The translations under genes and the position numbers were made by a program. Below, one piece after another: positions 22,157-30,887 of a stretch of 38,654 bases of DNA; position 1 is the first letter of the stretch; each line of letters opens with the position of its first letter. The notes beneath the pieces were generated by a model that saw nothing but the letters and a program-made list of their open reading frames with translations, searched no databases and was not told where the DNA came from. Source of the DNA: Clostridiales bacterium UBA4080 (GTDB lineage: Bacteria > Bacillota > Clostridia > Lachnospirales > Vallitaleaceae). The DNA lies in assembly GCA_002381865.1 (NCBI GenBank), contig DFYO01000005.1, forward strand, positions 1-38,654, in the 5' to 3' direction.

Positions 22157-24727
22157 ATGAAGCTATTAGAGAAAATATTTGGAACACATAGTGAACGGGA
22201 GTTAAAAAGAATTGAAAGCATAGTAGATAGAATAGAAAGCTATCAAGAAGAGTATAGAGGATTAAAGGATGATCAGTTAAAACAAAAAACAATCCAATTC
22301 AAAAAAAGGCTTGAACAAGGTGAAACCCTTGATGATATTTTGCCAGAAGCATTTGCAACAGTAAGAGAAGCATCTACGCGTGTGCTTGGAATGACTCATT
22401 ACAGAGTTCAGCTTATTGGAGGAATTATTCTTCATCAGGGTAGAATTGCAGAGATGAAGACGGGAGAGGGAAAAACTCTAGTGGGGCCCTTGGCAGCATA
22501 TCTAAATGCTCTTGAAGGTAAAGGAGTCCATGTAGTAACTGTAAATGACTATCTTGCTCATCGTGATGCTAACTGGATGGGTCAGGTATATGAATTTTTA
22601 GGATTAACCTGTGGAGTAATAATTAACAGCATAACTAATGAAGAAAGAATGGCAGCCTATAGATGCGATATTACGTATGGAACAAATAATGAATTCGGAT
22701 TTGACTATTTAAGAGACAATATGGTTCTTTACAAGGAAGATATGGTACAAAGAGAACTTCATTATGCGATTATTGATGAGGTTGACTCTGTTCTTGTAGA
22801 TGAGGCAAGAACTCCGTTAATTATTTCAGGAAGCAGCAATAAGTCTACTCATTTGTATCAGCAGGCGGATATGTTTGTGAGAAGACTTAAAAAGGGTAAG
22901 ATAATTGGAGAAGTAAGTAAAATGAGCGCTATCTTAAATGAAGAGATTCAGGAGGAGGGCGACTATGTTGTAGATGAAAAAGCTAAAAATGTTACCTTAA
23001 CAGCAGAAGGCGTTGAAAAGGCAGAAGCATTTTTTCAGTTAACTAATTTAGCGGATCCAGAAAATATGGAGATTCAGCATCATATTAATATTGCACTTAA
23101 AGCACATAATATTATGTTTAAGGACAAGGATTATGTGGTTAAAGAGGACGAAATACTTATTGTAGATGAATTTACCGGAAGAATGATGCCGGGAAGAAGG
23201 TATTCAAATGGCCTTCATCAGGCAATTGAAGCTAAGGAATATGTTAAAGTAAGAAGGGAAAGCAAAACGCTTGCAACTATTACATTTCAGAATTATTTTA
23301 ATAAATATAATAAAAAATCAGGTATGACGGGAACCGCCTTAACTGAGGAAGAGGAATTCAGAGAAATATATGGAATGGATGTTATTGTTATTCCTACTAA
23401 TAGACCTATTGCAAGGATTGACTATCCTGATGTTGTATATAAATCACATGAAGAAAAGACAAATGCAATTATTGAAGATATTATAGCTGCTAATGCTAAA
23501 GGCCAGCCAGTTCTTGTTGGAACAATAACAATTGACGCATCAGAAGAACTAAGCAACAGATTGAGGAAAAATGGAATAAAGCATAATGTACTTAATGCTA
23601 AATTCCACGAAAAGGAAGCAGAAATTGTTGCAGATGCAGGCCAGCTTAATGCAGTTACGATTGCAACAAATATGGCAGGACGTGGTACGGATATAAAACT
23701 TGGAGAAGGTGTTACACAAGCTGGAGGATTAAAAATTATTGGTACAGAGCGACATGAATCCAGACGTATTGATAATCAGCTAAGAGGTCGTGCGGGTCGT
23801 CAGGGAGACCCAGGTGATTCAACCTTTTATCTATCTCTTGATGATGATTTAATGAGACTTTTTGGTTCTGATAAAATGAAAAATACTGTAAATAAGTTAG
23901 GATTGCCGGATGGACAGCCTATTGCTGCAGGTATTTTGTCAAACGCAATTGAAAATGCTCAAAAGAAGGTGGAAGGTAATAACTTTGGTATTCGTAAAAG
24001 ATTGCTCGATTATGATCAGGTTATGAATGAGCAAAGAGAGATAATTTACGAAGAAAGAAAAAAGGTGCTTGAAGGCGCCAATATGAATGAACATATAATG
24101 AATATGATGAGAGAAACAATTGAGAGGATTGTCAACACACATGCAAATGGTGTGGATGAAATTGACGAATGGGATTTGCCTGCATTAAAAGAGTATCTTG
24201 AAAAAACCTTTCCAATTACTAATCTTGAAATCTCTGATGAACAGAAAGAAAAGCTTACAAGAGAAAGCTTTATAGATATGATATATGAAAAAGCAGAGCG
24301 GTTATACAAAAAAACTGAAAATGAATTTGATGAACCGGAAATGATGCGAGAGGCAGAACGTGTAATTCTGCTAAGAGTTATAGACAGAAAGTGGATGGAT
24401 CATATTGATGATATGGACCAAATGAGACAGGGAATTGGGTTGGCGGCTTATGGACAAAGAGATCCATTAGTTGAATACAAATTCCAAGGCTTTGATATGT
24501 TTGATGAGATGATTATTGGAATACAAGAAGATACAGTAAGAACTCTCTTTAGTGTAAGACCAGCAAGAAAGATTGAAAGAGAAAGCGTTGCAAAGGTAAC
24601 AGGAACTAACAGAGGTGATGGAGATTCAGTAAAAACTCCTGTAAAAAGGGCAGAAAAAAAGGTTGGAAGAAATGACCCTTGTCCTTGCGGCAGCGGTAAA
24701 AAGTATAAGCAGTGCTGTGGAAGCTAA
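22157..24727 (+). CDS. secA: Preprotein translocase ATPase SecA
   Basis: Motor protein that drives unfolded preproteins through SecYEG; 856 residues. I use ATG 22157, eight bases after GGAAGG; the in-frame GTG at 22148 overlaps that site. Walker A is MKTGEGKT (100-107) and Walker B is DEVD (207-210), followed by DEARTPLIISG. The helicase motifs TNMAGRGTDI and RGRAGRQGDPGDS (conserved arginine fingers) are intact. Past the scaffold domain, a linker leads to the C-terminal zinc-binding tail GRNDPCPCGSGKKYKQCC. This tail is the complete metal-binding type. It likely forms a unit with prfB, which starts 35 bp on. Confidence 0.98.
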   Translation: MKLLEKIFGTHSERELKRIESIVDRIESYQEEYRGLKDDQLKQKTIQFKKRLEQGETLDDILPEAFATVREASTRVLGMTHYRVQLIGGIILHQGRIAEMKTGEGKTLVGPLAAYLNALEGKGVHVVTVNDYLAHRDANWMGQVYEFLGLTCGVIINSITNEERMAAYRCDITYGTNNEFGFDYLRDNMVLYKEDMVQRELHYAIIDEVDSVLVDEARTPLIISGSSNKSTHLYQQADMFVRRLKKGKIIGEVSKMSAILNEEIQEEGDYVVDEKAKNVTLTAEGVEKAEAFFQLTNLADPENMEIQHHINIALKAHNIMFKDKDYVVKEDEILIVDEFTGRMMPGRRYSNGLHQAIEAKEYVKVRRESKTLATITFQNYFNKYNKKSGMTGTALTEEEEFREIYGMDVIVIPTNRPIARIDYPDVVYKSHEEKTNAIIEDIIAANAKGQPVLVGTITIDASEELSNRLRKNGIKHNVLNAKFHEKEAEIVADAGQLNAVTIATNMAGRGTDIKLGEGVTQAGGLKIIGTERHESRRIDNQLRGRAGRQGDPGDSTFYLSLDDDLMRLFGSDKMKNTVNKLGLPDGQPIAAGILSNAIENAQKKVEGNNFGIRKRLLDYDQVMNEQREIIYEERKKVLEGANMNEHIMNMMRETIERIVNTHANGVDEIDEWDLPALKEYLEKTFPITNLEISDEQKEKLTRESFIDMIYEKAERLYKKTENEFDEPEMMREAERVILLRVIDRKWMDHIDDMDQMRQGIGLAAYGQRDPLVEYKFQGFDMFDEMIIGIQEDTVRTLFSVRPARKIERESVAKVTGTNRGDGDSVKTPVKRAEKKVGRNDPCPCGSGKKYKQCCGS

Positions 24728-24762
24728 ATAATCGTTGAGTATAGAAAAAAGGAGTGATTTAT

Positions 24763-25885
24763 GTGTTAGAGCTTGACCAAGCAAAACAAGAATTGTCTGC
24801 ATACAATGCTAAAATAATCGAAATGGGTGTTTCACTTTGACGTAAAAGGTGCTAAAATAAGGGTAGATGAAGTTGAAGACCTTATGAATGACGAAAGCTT
24901 TTGGAATGATACTGAAAGCTCTCAAAATACCTTGAGAGGTTTAAAGCAGTTAAAAGATAAGATTCAAGAGTATGAAGATTTAGAGCAGCTATATGAGGAT
25001 ATTGAGATATTAATTGAGATGGGCCTAGAAGAGCCTGACGAGGATATTGTAAATGAGGTTGAAGAAAGCCTAAAGAGCTTTATTGAAAAATATGAGCAGC
25101 TTAGAATTTCAACCTTGCTATCAGAAGAGTATGATAACCATAATGCAATAATTACTCTTCATGCAGGAGCAGGAGGAACGGAAGCTTGTGACTGGGTTAG
25201 CATGCTTTATCGAATGTATAATAGATGGGCAGACGATAAGGGATTTAAGACTGAGATTTTGGATATTCTTCCAGGAGAAGAGGCTGGTATTAAATCAATT
25301 ACAGCACAAATTTCTGGTGATAATGCTTATGGATATTTGAAATCAGAAAAGGGAGTTCACAGACTAGTGAGAATTTCTCCTTTTGACTCATCGGGAAGAA
25401 GACATACATCCTTTGCTTCCTGTGGTGTAATACCTGAAATTGATGATGATACGGATATTGAGGTTGATGAGGAAGAGCTAAGAATTGACACATATCGTTC
25501 GAGTGGAGCGGGAGGACAGCATGTTAATACCACGGATTCAGCAGTCAGAATTACTCATATTCCAACAGGGCTTGTGGTACAATGCCAAAATGAACGTTCT
25601 CAGCACAAGAATAAGGAAAGAGCTATGAAAATGCTAAAGGCAAAGCTTTTTGAACTGCGTCAGGAAGAACAGTTGGACAAAATACAAGGTATCAGAGGCG
25701 AAATAAAGGAAATTGGATTTGGGAGTCAGATTAGATCTTATGTAATGCATCCATATAATATGGTGAAGGATCATAGAACCAATGCAGAAACAGGAAATGT
25801 TTCAGCAGTAATGGATGGAAAGATTGATTTGTTCATGAATGCATATTTGACATCGAGAATGTCAGCCAAATATAAGGAGGAGTAA
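24763..25885 (+). CDS. prfB: Peptide chain release factor 2, programmed +1 frameshift
   Basis: RF2 ends translation at UGA and UAA. The coding sequence is split: frame 1 from GTG 24763 (GGAG at 24751-24754) encodes 25 residues ending in GVSL, then meets TGA at 24838-24840. After a +1 slip on CTT TGA C, reading resumes at GAC 24839 and continues to 25885, giving about 373 residues, the normal size. The joined SL-D sequence matches the family. The stop-codon-recognition motif SPF is at 205-207 (RISPFDSSGRRHTS) and the catalytic GGQ at 250-252. Frameshifting responds to low RF2, giving autoregulation. The cheW Shine-Dalgarno sequence lies inside the 3' end of this gene. Confidence 0.96.
24825..24841 (+). 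promoter_or_regulatory. RF2 +1 recoding site
   Basis: Slippery CTT (24835-24837), stop TGA (24838-24840) and following C reproduce the conserved CTTTGAC. The stimulatory Shine-Dalgarno-like element is only GGGTG at 24825-24829, five bases before CTT, weaker and further away than the usual AGGGGG at three bases. Confidence 0.92.
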
Positions 25886-25887
25886 TT

Positions 25888-26349
25888 ATGGCAACAACAC
25901 AACAGGTAGTTTTCAAAATTGACAAAGAAGAATATGGATTGGATATCATGAGTGTAAATGGTATTGAGAAGTATCAAGAGGTGGTTAAAATACCTAACTC
26001 GCCAGAATATGTTGATGGTATTATTAATCTCAGAGGTGAAGTACTCCCAGTATTTAGCTTAAGAAAGAAATTTAAGCTAGAGGATAAAGAATATGACGAC
26101 AAAACTAAAATTATAGTTGCTTATACTAATAATATGAAGATAGGTTTTGTTGTTGATATGGTAATTGAGATTATTAATATAGATGAGGACAGTGTTGAAG
26201 CAACTCCTAAGATTTTAACGGGAATTGACAGAAGATATATTAGAAGTGTTGCAAAGGTAGAGGATAGAATGATAATTTTACTTGATATTGAGTTAATTGT
26301 ATCAGATGAAGAAAAATTATCGTTAGGTGAAGTTGTGGAGATGGCCTAG
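25888..26349 (+). CDS. cheW: CheW-like chemotaxis coupling protein
   Basis: 153 residues that form one CheW domain: VVFKIDKEEYGLDIMSVNGI at the start, VDGIINLRGEVLPVFSLRKKF in the middle and MIILLDIELIV at the end. CheW links methyl-accepting receptors to the CheA kinase. It begins two bases after prfB and borrows AAGGAGG from the end of that gene, so it is probably expressed with it. No cheA, receptor or other chemotaxis gene is in the window. It could serve the main chemotaxis array or a separate CheA. Confidence 0.92.
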   Translation: MATTQQVVFKIDKEEYGLDIMSVNGIEKYQEVVKIPNSPEYVDGIINLRGEVLPVFSLRKKFKLEDKEYDDKTKIIVAYTNNMKIGFVVDMVIEIINIDEDSVEATPKILTGIDRRYIRSVAKVEDRMIILLDIELIVSDEEKLSLGEVVEMA

Positions 26350-26395
26350 ATTTAATCAATAAGGATATATCTGCAATAATGCTTTTCAAGAATAT

Positions 26396-26470
26396 TGACA
26401 GCAGTAAGTGTCCCTTTTTCTTGACCTTCGTTAGGTCAGAGAATACTGAGCATTTACTGCTGTTTGTTTA
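26396..26470 (+). terminator. Branched hairpin ending the prfB-cheW unit
   Basis: ACAGCAGTAAGTG (26398-26410) pairs with CATTTACTGCTGT (26451-26463), 13 bp with one wobble, and TTTGTTT follows. The long loop carries an inner hairpin TGACC/GGTCA (26422-26426, 26434-26438). It is best read as a terminator, though the branched loop is more elaborate than usual and a small RNA is possible. Confidence 0.55.
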
Positions 26471-26528
26471 AGGCGAAGAAAATATATATTAAAATAATTT
26501 TCTATTTGAGGTGTACTTGAAAAAAAAC

Positions 26529-26557
26529 TTGAAGTTTTATATAACCTGTGGTATTAT
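26529..26557 (+). promoter_or_regulatory. Promoter of the homoserine/threonine operon
   Basis: TTGAAG (26529-26534), 17 bp, TATTAT (26552-26557) with extended TG (TGGTATTAT). The ACT-protein start is 50 bp downstream. No T-box, lysine riboswitch or other leader structure fits in so short a space. Confidence 0.7.
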
Positions 26558-26607
26558 CTTTCGAGAGAATACATTTGTTCTTGTGAAAAAAACAAAAGGT
26601 GATAAAT

Positions 26608-27051
26608 ATGTCTGAAACAGCAAAATATTTTATTATTACAAAGAAAGCACTGCCTGAGGTATATTTAAAAGTAATTCAGGCAAAACAGCTAATTGAAAAG
26701 GAAAAAGCAATGACTGTCCAAGAGGCAGTAGATGCAGTTGGAATTAGCAGAAGCTCCTTTTATAAGTATAAAGACGATATTTTTCCTTTTTATGAAAATA
26801 CCCGAGGAGCGGCGATTACTATTGGAATGGGAATTGAAGATGAGCCAGGAGTATTATCTGGCTTGCTGAATAAAATAGCCGAGTATAAGGCTAATATTCT
26901 GACCATTCATCAAACGATTCCGATAAATGGAGTTGCTAACATTACTTTGAGTATTGAGGTACTGCCTTCTACCGGGGATGTTTTAGACATGATAGATGAC
27001 ATACAGGCACAGCAAGGAATTCACCAGGTGAAAATTTTAGCTAGGGAGTGA
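26608..27051 (+). CDS. ACT-domain protein, PheB-like
   Basis: 147 residues. I use ATG 26608 with AAAGGTG six bases upstream; the in-frame GTG at 26599 overlaps that site. Residues about 35-55 (TVQEAVDAVGISRSSFYKYKD) form a helix-turn-helix-like segment and residues 70-147 an ACT domain (IGMGIEDEPGVLSGLLNKIAEY), which usually binds an amino acid. This family is often called PheB and annotated as chorismate-mutase-like without proof. Here it heads an operon with homoserine dehydrogenase, so sensing threonine or another aspartate-family amino acid is the likelier role. Confidence 0.85.
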   Translation: MSETAKYFIITKKALPEVYLKVIQAKQLIEKEKAMTVQEAVDAVGISRSSFYKYKDDIFPFYENTRGAAITIGMGIEDEPGVLSGLLNKIAEYKANILTIHQTIPINGVANITLSIEVLPSTGDVLDMIDDIQAQQGIHQVKILARE

Positions 27052-27056
27052 TGGAC

Positions 27057-28292
27057 ATGATTAGTATTGCGATATTAGGATATGGAACGGTTGGCTCAGG
27101 TGTAGTAGAAGTGTTGGAAAAAAATCGTGACAGCATTAACAAAAAAGCAGGAGAAGATATATTAATAAAGTATATTCTGGATTTAAAGGATTTTCCTGGA
27201 ACACCTATTGAAAATATAATTACTCATAATTTTGATGTTATTTTGAATGATGAAGATGTTAAGGTAATAGCTGAGGTTATGGGAGGAGTTGAACCTGCAT
27301 ACACCTTTGTTAAAAAGGCGCTTGAAAAAGGTAAGAGTGTTGTTACATCTAATAAAGAATTAGTTGCAAAGCACGGACCAGAGTTGCTTTCAATAGCAAA
27401 AGAAAAAAACATCAATTTTTTGTTCGAAGCAAGCGTAGGCGGAGGAATTCCAATTATCAGACCGCTTAACCAAAGTTTGACTGCGGATGAGATATATGAA
27501 ATTACCGGAATATTAAATGGAACAACTAATTATATTTTAACAAAAATGTCAAAAGAAGGGCTTGCCTTTGACACAGTACTTAAGGAAGCACAGGAAAAGG
27601 GATACGCAGAAAAAAATCCTGAAGCAGATGTGGAGGGATATGATGCCTGCAGGAAAATTGCAATTCTGGCATCACTTGCGTTTGGAATGAATGTAGATTA
27701 TGAAAATATTCATACCGAGGGAATTACAAAAATAACTGCTAGAGATATGGAATATGCAAAAGTTTTGAACAGAGATATCAAGCTGATTGCAAACTGTATA
27801 AAAGAGGACAATAAGGTTCATGCAATGGTAGCGCCTGTGATGATTGACAGTACTCATCCTTTAGCACATGTAAATGATGTTTATAATGCTATATTTATTA
27901 AAGGAAATGTTATCGGTGAGGTTATGTTTTATGGCAGAGGAGCAGGAAAGCTGCCTACTGCAAGTGCGGTAGTAGCAGATATTATTGATGCAATAAAACA
28001 TAAGGGATGTAATATCATGTCGTTTTGGAGCACAAAGAGTATGAAATTTATTTCAATGGATCAAGTTAAGGCTAAGTTCTTTGTCGTTGTAAAAACAGAC
28101 TTTATGCCCGCAGCAAAAGATAGTGCGGAAAAAATATTTGGTGAAATAGAATATATAATCTTGGACAATCAAGAAGATGAGCTGGCATTTACAACTAGTG
28201 AGATTACTGAAAAAGCATTTGCTGAAAAGATTAATCTTTTAAATGAAGAAACTTCAATTGTAAGTGTTCAAAGTAGCATTAGATTAGGCTAG
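27057..28292 (+). CDS. hom: Homoserine dehydrogenase
   Basis: Reduces aspartate semialdehyde to homoserine with NAD(P)H, on the way to threonine and methionine. 411 residues from ATG 27057, which is eight bases after AGGGAG; the ATG at 27051 is too close. The NAD(P)-binding motif is ILGYGTVGSGV. The catalytic region includes TSNKELVAKHG, FEASVGGGIPIIRPL and GILNGTTNYILTKM, with the active-site lysine segment EKGYAEKNPEADVEG. A C-terminal ACT domain (residues about 340-411, KFFVVVKTDFMPA) suggests feedback by threonine. It follows the ACT-protein gene by five bases. Confidence 0.96.
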   Translation: MISIAILGYGTVGSGVVEVLEKNRDSINKKAGEDILIKYILDLKDFPGTPIENIITHNFDVILNDEDVKVIAEVMGGVEPAYTFVKKALEKGKSVVTSNKELVAKHGPELLSIAKEKNINFLFEASVGGGIPIIRPLNQSLTADEIYEITGILNGTTNYILTKMSKEGLAFDTVLKEAQEKGYAEKNPEADVEGYDACRKIAILASLAFGMNVDYENIHTEGITKITARDMEYAKVLNRDIKLIANCIKEDNKVHAMVAPVMIDSTHPLAHVNDVYNAIFIKGNVIGEVMFYGRGAGKLPTASAVVADIIDAIKHKGCNIMSFWSTKSMKFISMDQVKAKFFVVVKTDFMPAAKDSAEKIFGEIEYIILDNQEDELAFTTSEITEKAFAEKINLLNEETSIVSVQSSIRLG

Positions 28293-28304
28293 GGAGGAAT
28301 AAAA

Positions 28305-29516
28305 ATGAAATATTTAATAATCCTTGGTGACGGAATGGCAGATGAACCTATTGAAGAATTAGGAAACAAGACACCTTTAGAGGCGGCCAATAAACCAATG
28401 ATTGATTTGCTATCAAAGCAAGGAGAGCTTGGACTCGTAAATACTATTCCAGAAGGAATGAGCCCAGGAAGTGATAACGCGAATTTGTCGGTTATGGGTT
28501 ATGACCCTTTAAAATATTATTCTGGCAGATCACCACTTGAAGCAATAAGTATGGGAATAGAAATGAACCAAACAGATATTAGCTTTAGATGTAATTTAGT
28601 AACTCTCTCAGAGGAAGGCTCTTATGAAGACAAGCATATTTTGGACCATAGTGCAGATGAAATAACCACTGAAGAAGCTAATGAATTAATAAAAGCTATT
28701 AAGCTTATTTTTGAAACTGAGCTTATTCATTTTTATACAGGAATCAGCTACAGACATGCAATGATTTGGGAAAATGGCTCTTTGAATGTAAACCTGGTTC
28801 CACCACATAATATTTTGGGTAAAAAAATTACAGAATATATGCCTGAAGGAGAGGGTGCTGACCTGATATTTCATATGATGAAAAAAAGCTATGAGATATT
28901 AAACAATCATCCAATTAATGATGAAAGACGCAAAAGAGGCCTTAGACCAGCAAATTCAATATGGATTTGGGGAGAAGGCAAAAAACCATTGCTTCCGTCC
29001 TTTCAGGAAAAATATGGAATAAAGGGTGCAATGATTTCGGCGGTGGATTTATTAAAAGGCATCGCGATTGCAGCGAAAATGAAAAGTATAGATGTTGAAG
29101 GCGCAACGGGAAATATACATACTAACTATAAAGGAAAAGCAGAGGCCTGTATTAAAGCTTTAGAGGAAGTCGATTTTGTATACCTTCATATTGAAGCACC
29201 AGATGAGTGCGGACATAGAGGAGAGCTAGAGAATAAGATTAAGTCAATAGAGCTGATTGATGAAAAAATAGTAAGACCTATTGTTGAAGCACTTGAGAAT
29301 AAGTCAGAGCACTTCAGGATGATGATATTACCTGATCATCCAACACCTATTGCACTCAGAACGCACACAAGCAATCCAGTACCGTATATTATTTATGATA
29401 GTAGAGTCCACAAGAATTCAGGGCTTTCATATACAGAAAAAAATGCAATGAAAACAGAGAATCATTGTAAAAAGGGCTATTTGCTCATGGACCATCTGCT
29501 AGAAATTACAAGTTAA
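28305..29516 (+). CDS. ApgM-like protein, probable homoserine kinase
   Basis: 403 residues of the alkaline-phosphatase superfamily, archaeal-type cofactor-independent phosphoglycerate mutase group. Motifs: LGDGMAD (metal Asp near residue 9), SPGSDNANLSVMGYDP with the catalytic Ser/Asp region, RCNLVTL, and HIEAPDECGHRGE with DHPTPIALRTH for the second metal set. The family holds both phosphoglycerate mutases and the alternative homoserine kinase ThrB2. Its place between hom and lysC, with no standard GHMP-type thrB in the operon, favours homoserine kinase. A plain mutase role is not excluded. GGAGG precedes the ATG. Confidence 0.85.
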   Translation: MKYLIILGDGMADEPIEELGNKTPLEAANKPMIDLLSKQGELGLVNTIPEGMSPGSDNANLSVMGYDPLKYYSGRSPLEAISMGIEMNQTDISFRCNLVTLSEEGSYEDKHILDHSADEITTEEANELIKAIKLIFETELIHFYTGISYRHAMIWENGSLNVNLVPPHNILGKKITEYMPEGEGADLIFHMMKKSYEILNNHPINDERRKRGLRPANSIWIWGEGKKPLLPSFQEKYGIKGAMISAVDLLKGIAIAAKMKSIDVEGATGNIHTNYKGKAEACIKALEEVDFVYLHIEAPDECGHRGELENKIKSIELIDEKIVRPIVEALENKSEHFRMMILPDHPTPIALRTHTSNPVPYIIYDSRVHKNSGLSYTEKNAMKTENHCKKGYLLMDHLLEITS

Positions 29517-29546
29517 GAAAATTCTTTTGAATTAGGAGGAAACAAC

Positions 29547-30761
29547 GTGCTAATAGTAAAAAAGTTTGGCGGCAGTTCAGTTGCTAATAAAGAACGAGTT
29601 TATAATGTGGCAAACAGAATTTTAGAAGATTACTTAGCCGGACATGAAGTTGTAGTTGTATTGTCTGCACAAGGAGACACAACGGATGAACTACTTGAGA
29701 AGGCTTGGGAAATTAATCCAAATCCATCTAAGAGAGAAATGGATATGCTATTATCTACAGGAGAACAGCAATCAGTTTCTTTAATGGTTATGGCTCTTGA
29801 GGCTCTTGGACATCCAGCAGTATCATTAAATGCATTTCAGGTTCCAATGTATACATCTTCAGCATATAGCAATGCAAGGCTAAAGAAGATTGAAGCAGAC
29901 AGAATTAAATCAGAGCTGGAAAGAAAAAATATTGTGGTTGTTACAGGATTTCAGGGAATCAATAAATTTGATGATATTACTACACTTGGAAGGGGAGGCT
30001 CTGATACAACTGCAGTAGCACTTGCAGCAGCACTTGATGCTGATAAGTGTGAAATTTTTACAGATGTAGACGGAGTATATACAGCCGACCCAAGAGTTGT
30101 AAAAAATGCAAGAAAGCTTGATGAAATAACTTATGATGAAATGCTTGAGCTTGCATCATTAGGAGCAAAGGTATTGCATAACCGTTCAGTTGAGCTTGCT
30201 AAAAAATATGGCGTTGAGCTAGTAGTAAGATCAAGTTTAACAAGAGAAGAAGGAACAGTCGTTAAGGAGGAATGTAAAATGGAAAAAATGCTTGTAAGTG
30301 GTGTAGCATCAGATAAAGATATTGCTAGAATTGCAGTTGTAGGAATTAAGGATGAGCCTGGAAAGGCATTTACCTTATTTTCACTTTTAGCTAAAAAAGG
30401 AATTAATGTTGATATTATTCTCCAATCAGTAGGAAGAGATAATACTAAGGATATTTCCTTTACAGTTCCAAAATCAGATTTAAAGGAAGCAGTAAAATTG
30501 CTTGAAGAAAACCTTGAAAGAATTTCAGGAAGTAAAATTGAAGTAGACGAAAATGTTGCAAAGGTATCACTTGTTGGAGCAGGAATGGCATCTAATGCAG
30601 GGGTTGCTTCTACAATGTTTGAAGCTTTATATGATGCAGGAATTAACATTAAAATGATTTCAACATCTGAAATAAAAATTTCTATTCTTGTGGATGAAAC
30701 AGAAGCTGAAGCAGCAATGAATGCGATTCATGAACAGTTTAGATTACATATGGAAAGATAG
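29547..30761 (+). CDS. lysC: Aspartate kinase
   Basis: First enzyme of the aspartate family pathway: ATP plus aspartate gives aspartyl phosphate. 404 residues from GTG 29547, with AGGAGG seven bases upstream. The kinase domain has KKFGGSSV (5-12), STGEQQSVSLM and TLGRGGSDTTAVALAA. The regulatory half has two ACT domains (GIKDEPGKAFTLFSLLAKKGI; VGAGMASNAGVASTMFEAL) that bind the feedback amino acid. It closes the ACT protein-hom-kinase operon. An in-frame internal start at 30279 can produce the C-terminal half alone. Confidence 0.96.
   Translation: MLIVKKFGGSSVANKERVYNVANRILEDYLAGHEVVVVLSAQGDTTDELLEKAWEINPNPSKREMDMLLSTGEQQSVSLMVMALEALGHPAVSLNAFQVPMYTSSAYSNARLKKIEADRIKSELERKNIVVVTGFQGINKFDDITTLGRGGSDTTAVALAAALDADKCEIFTDVDGVYTADPRVVKNARKLDEITYDEMLELASLGAKVLHNRSVELAKKYGVELVVRSSLTREEGTVVKEECKMEKMLVSGVASDKDIARIAVVGIKDEPGKAFTLFSLLAKKGINVDIILQSVGRDNTKDISFTVPKSDLKEAVKLLEENLERISGSKIEVDENVAKVSLVGAGMASNAGVASTMFEALYDAGINIKMISTSEIKISILVDETEAEAAMNAIHEQFRLHMER
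30279..30761 (+). CDS. Internal translation product: aspartokinase beta subunit
   Basis: Inside lysC, a perfect AAGGAGG (30264-30270) lies eight bases before an in-frame ATG at 30279 (MEKMLVSGVAS). This would give a 160-residue protein made of the two ACT domains. The B. subtilis aspartokinase II gene is known to yield a similar beta subunit from an internal start, forming alpha2beta2. Visible here: the ribosome binding site and frame. Inferred: use of the start. Confidence 0.75.
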   Translation: MEKMLVSGVASDKDIARIAVVGIKDEPGKAFTLFSLLAKKGINVDIILQSVGRDNTKDISFTVPKSDLKEAVKLLEENLERISGSKIEVDENVAKVSLVGAGMASNAGVASTMFEALYDAGINIKMISTSEIKISILVDETEAEAAMNAIHEQFRLHMER

Positions 30762-30773
30762 ATAATATACGAG

Positions 30774-30801
30774 AGCATCCTTTATGGGTGCTTTTTTTTT
30801 T
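30774..30801 (+). terminator. Intrinsic terminator after lysC
   Basis: AGCATCC (30774-30780), TTTAT loop, GGGTGCT (30786-30792), then about ten Ts. Confidence 0.88.
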
Positions 30802-30807
30802 GATTTC

Positions 30808-30816
30808 TGCTATAAT
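30808..30816 (+). promoter_or_regulatory. Extended -10 promoter of tex
   Basis: TGCTATAAT, perfect TGnTATAAT (hexamer 30811-30816). No clear -35 box, as it falls in the terminator. About 72 bp upstream of the tex start. Confidence 0.6.
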
Positions 30817-30887
30817 GGGTAAAGATTGAAGAATTGAAATAAGGCTTTGCCATTATATATTAAGATAAGAAGTGGAAGGAGCAATAC

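Noticed and set aside
24827..25885. prfB starting at GTG 24827
   Set aside because: This is only the downstream frame after the frameshift; the real protein begins at 24763 and crosses at CTTTGAC.
30131..30649. 172-codon - strand frame opposite lysC
   Set aside because: Shadow of the aspartokinase coding sequence; no ribosome binding site and Ser/Leu-rich composition.
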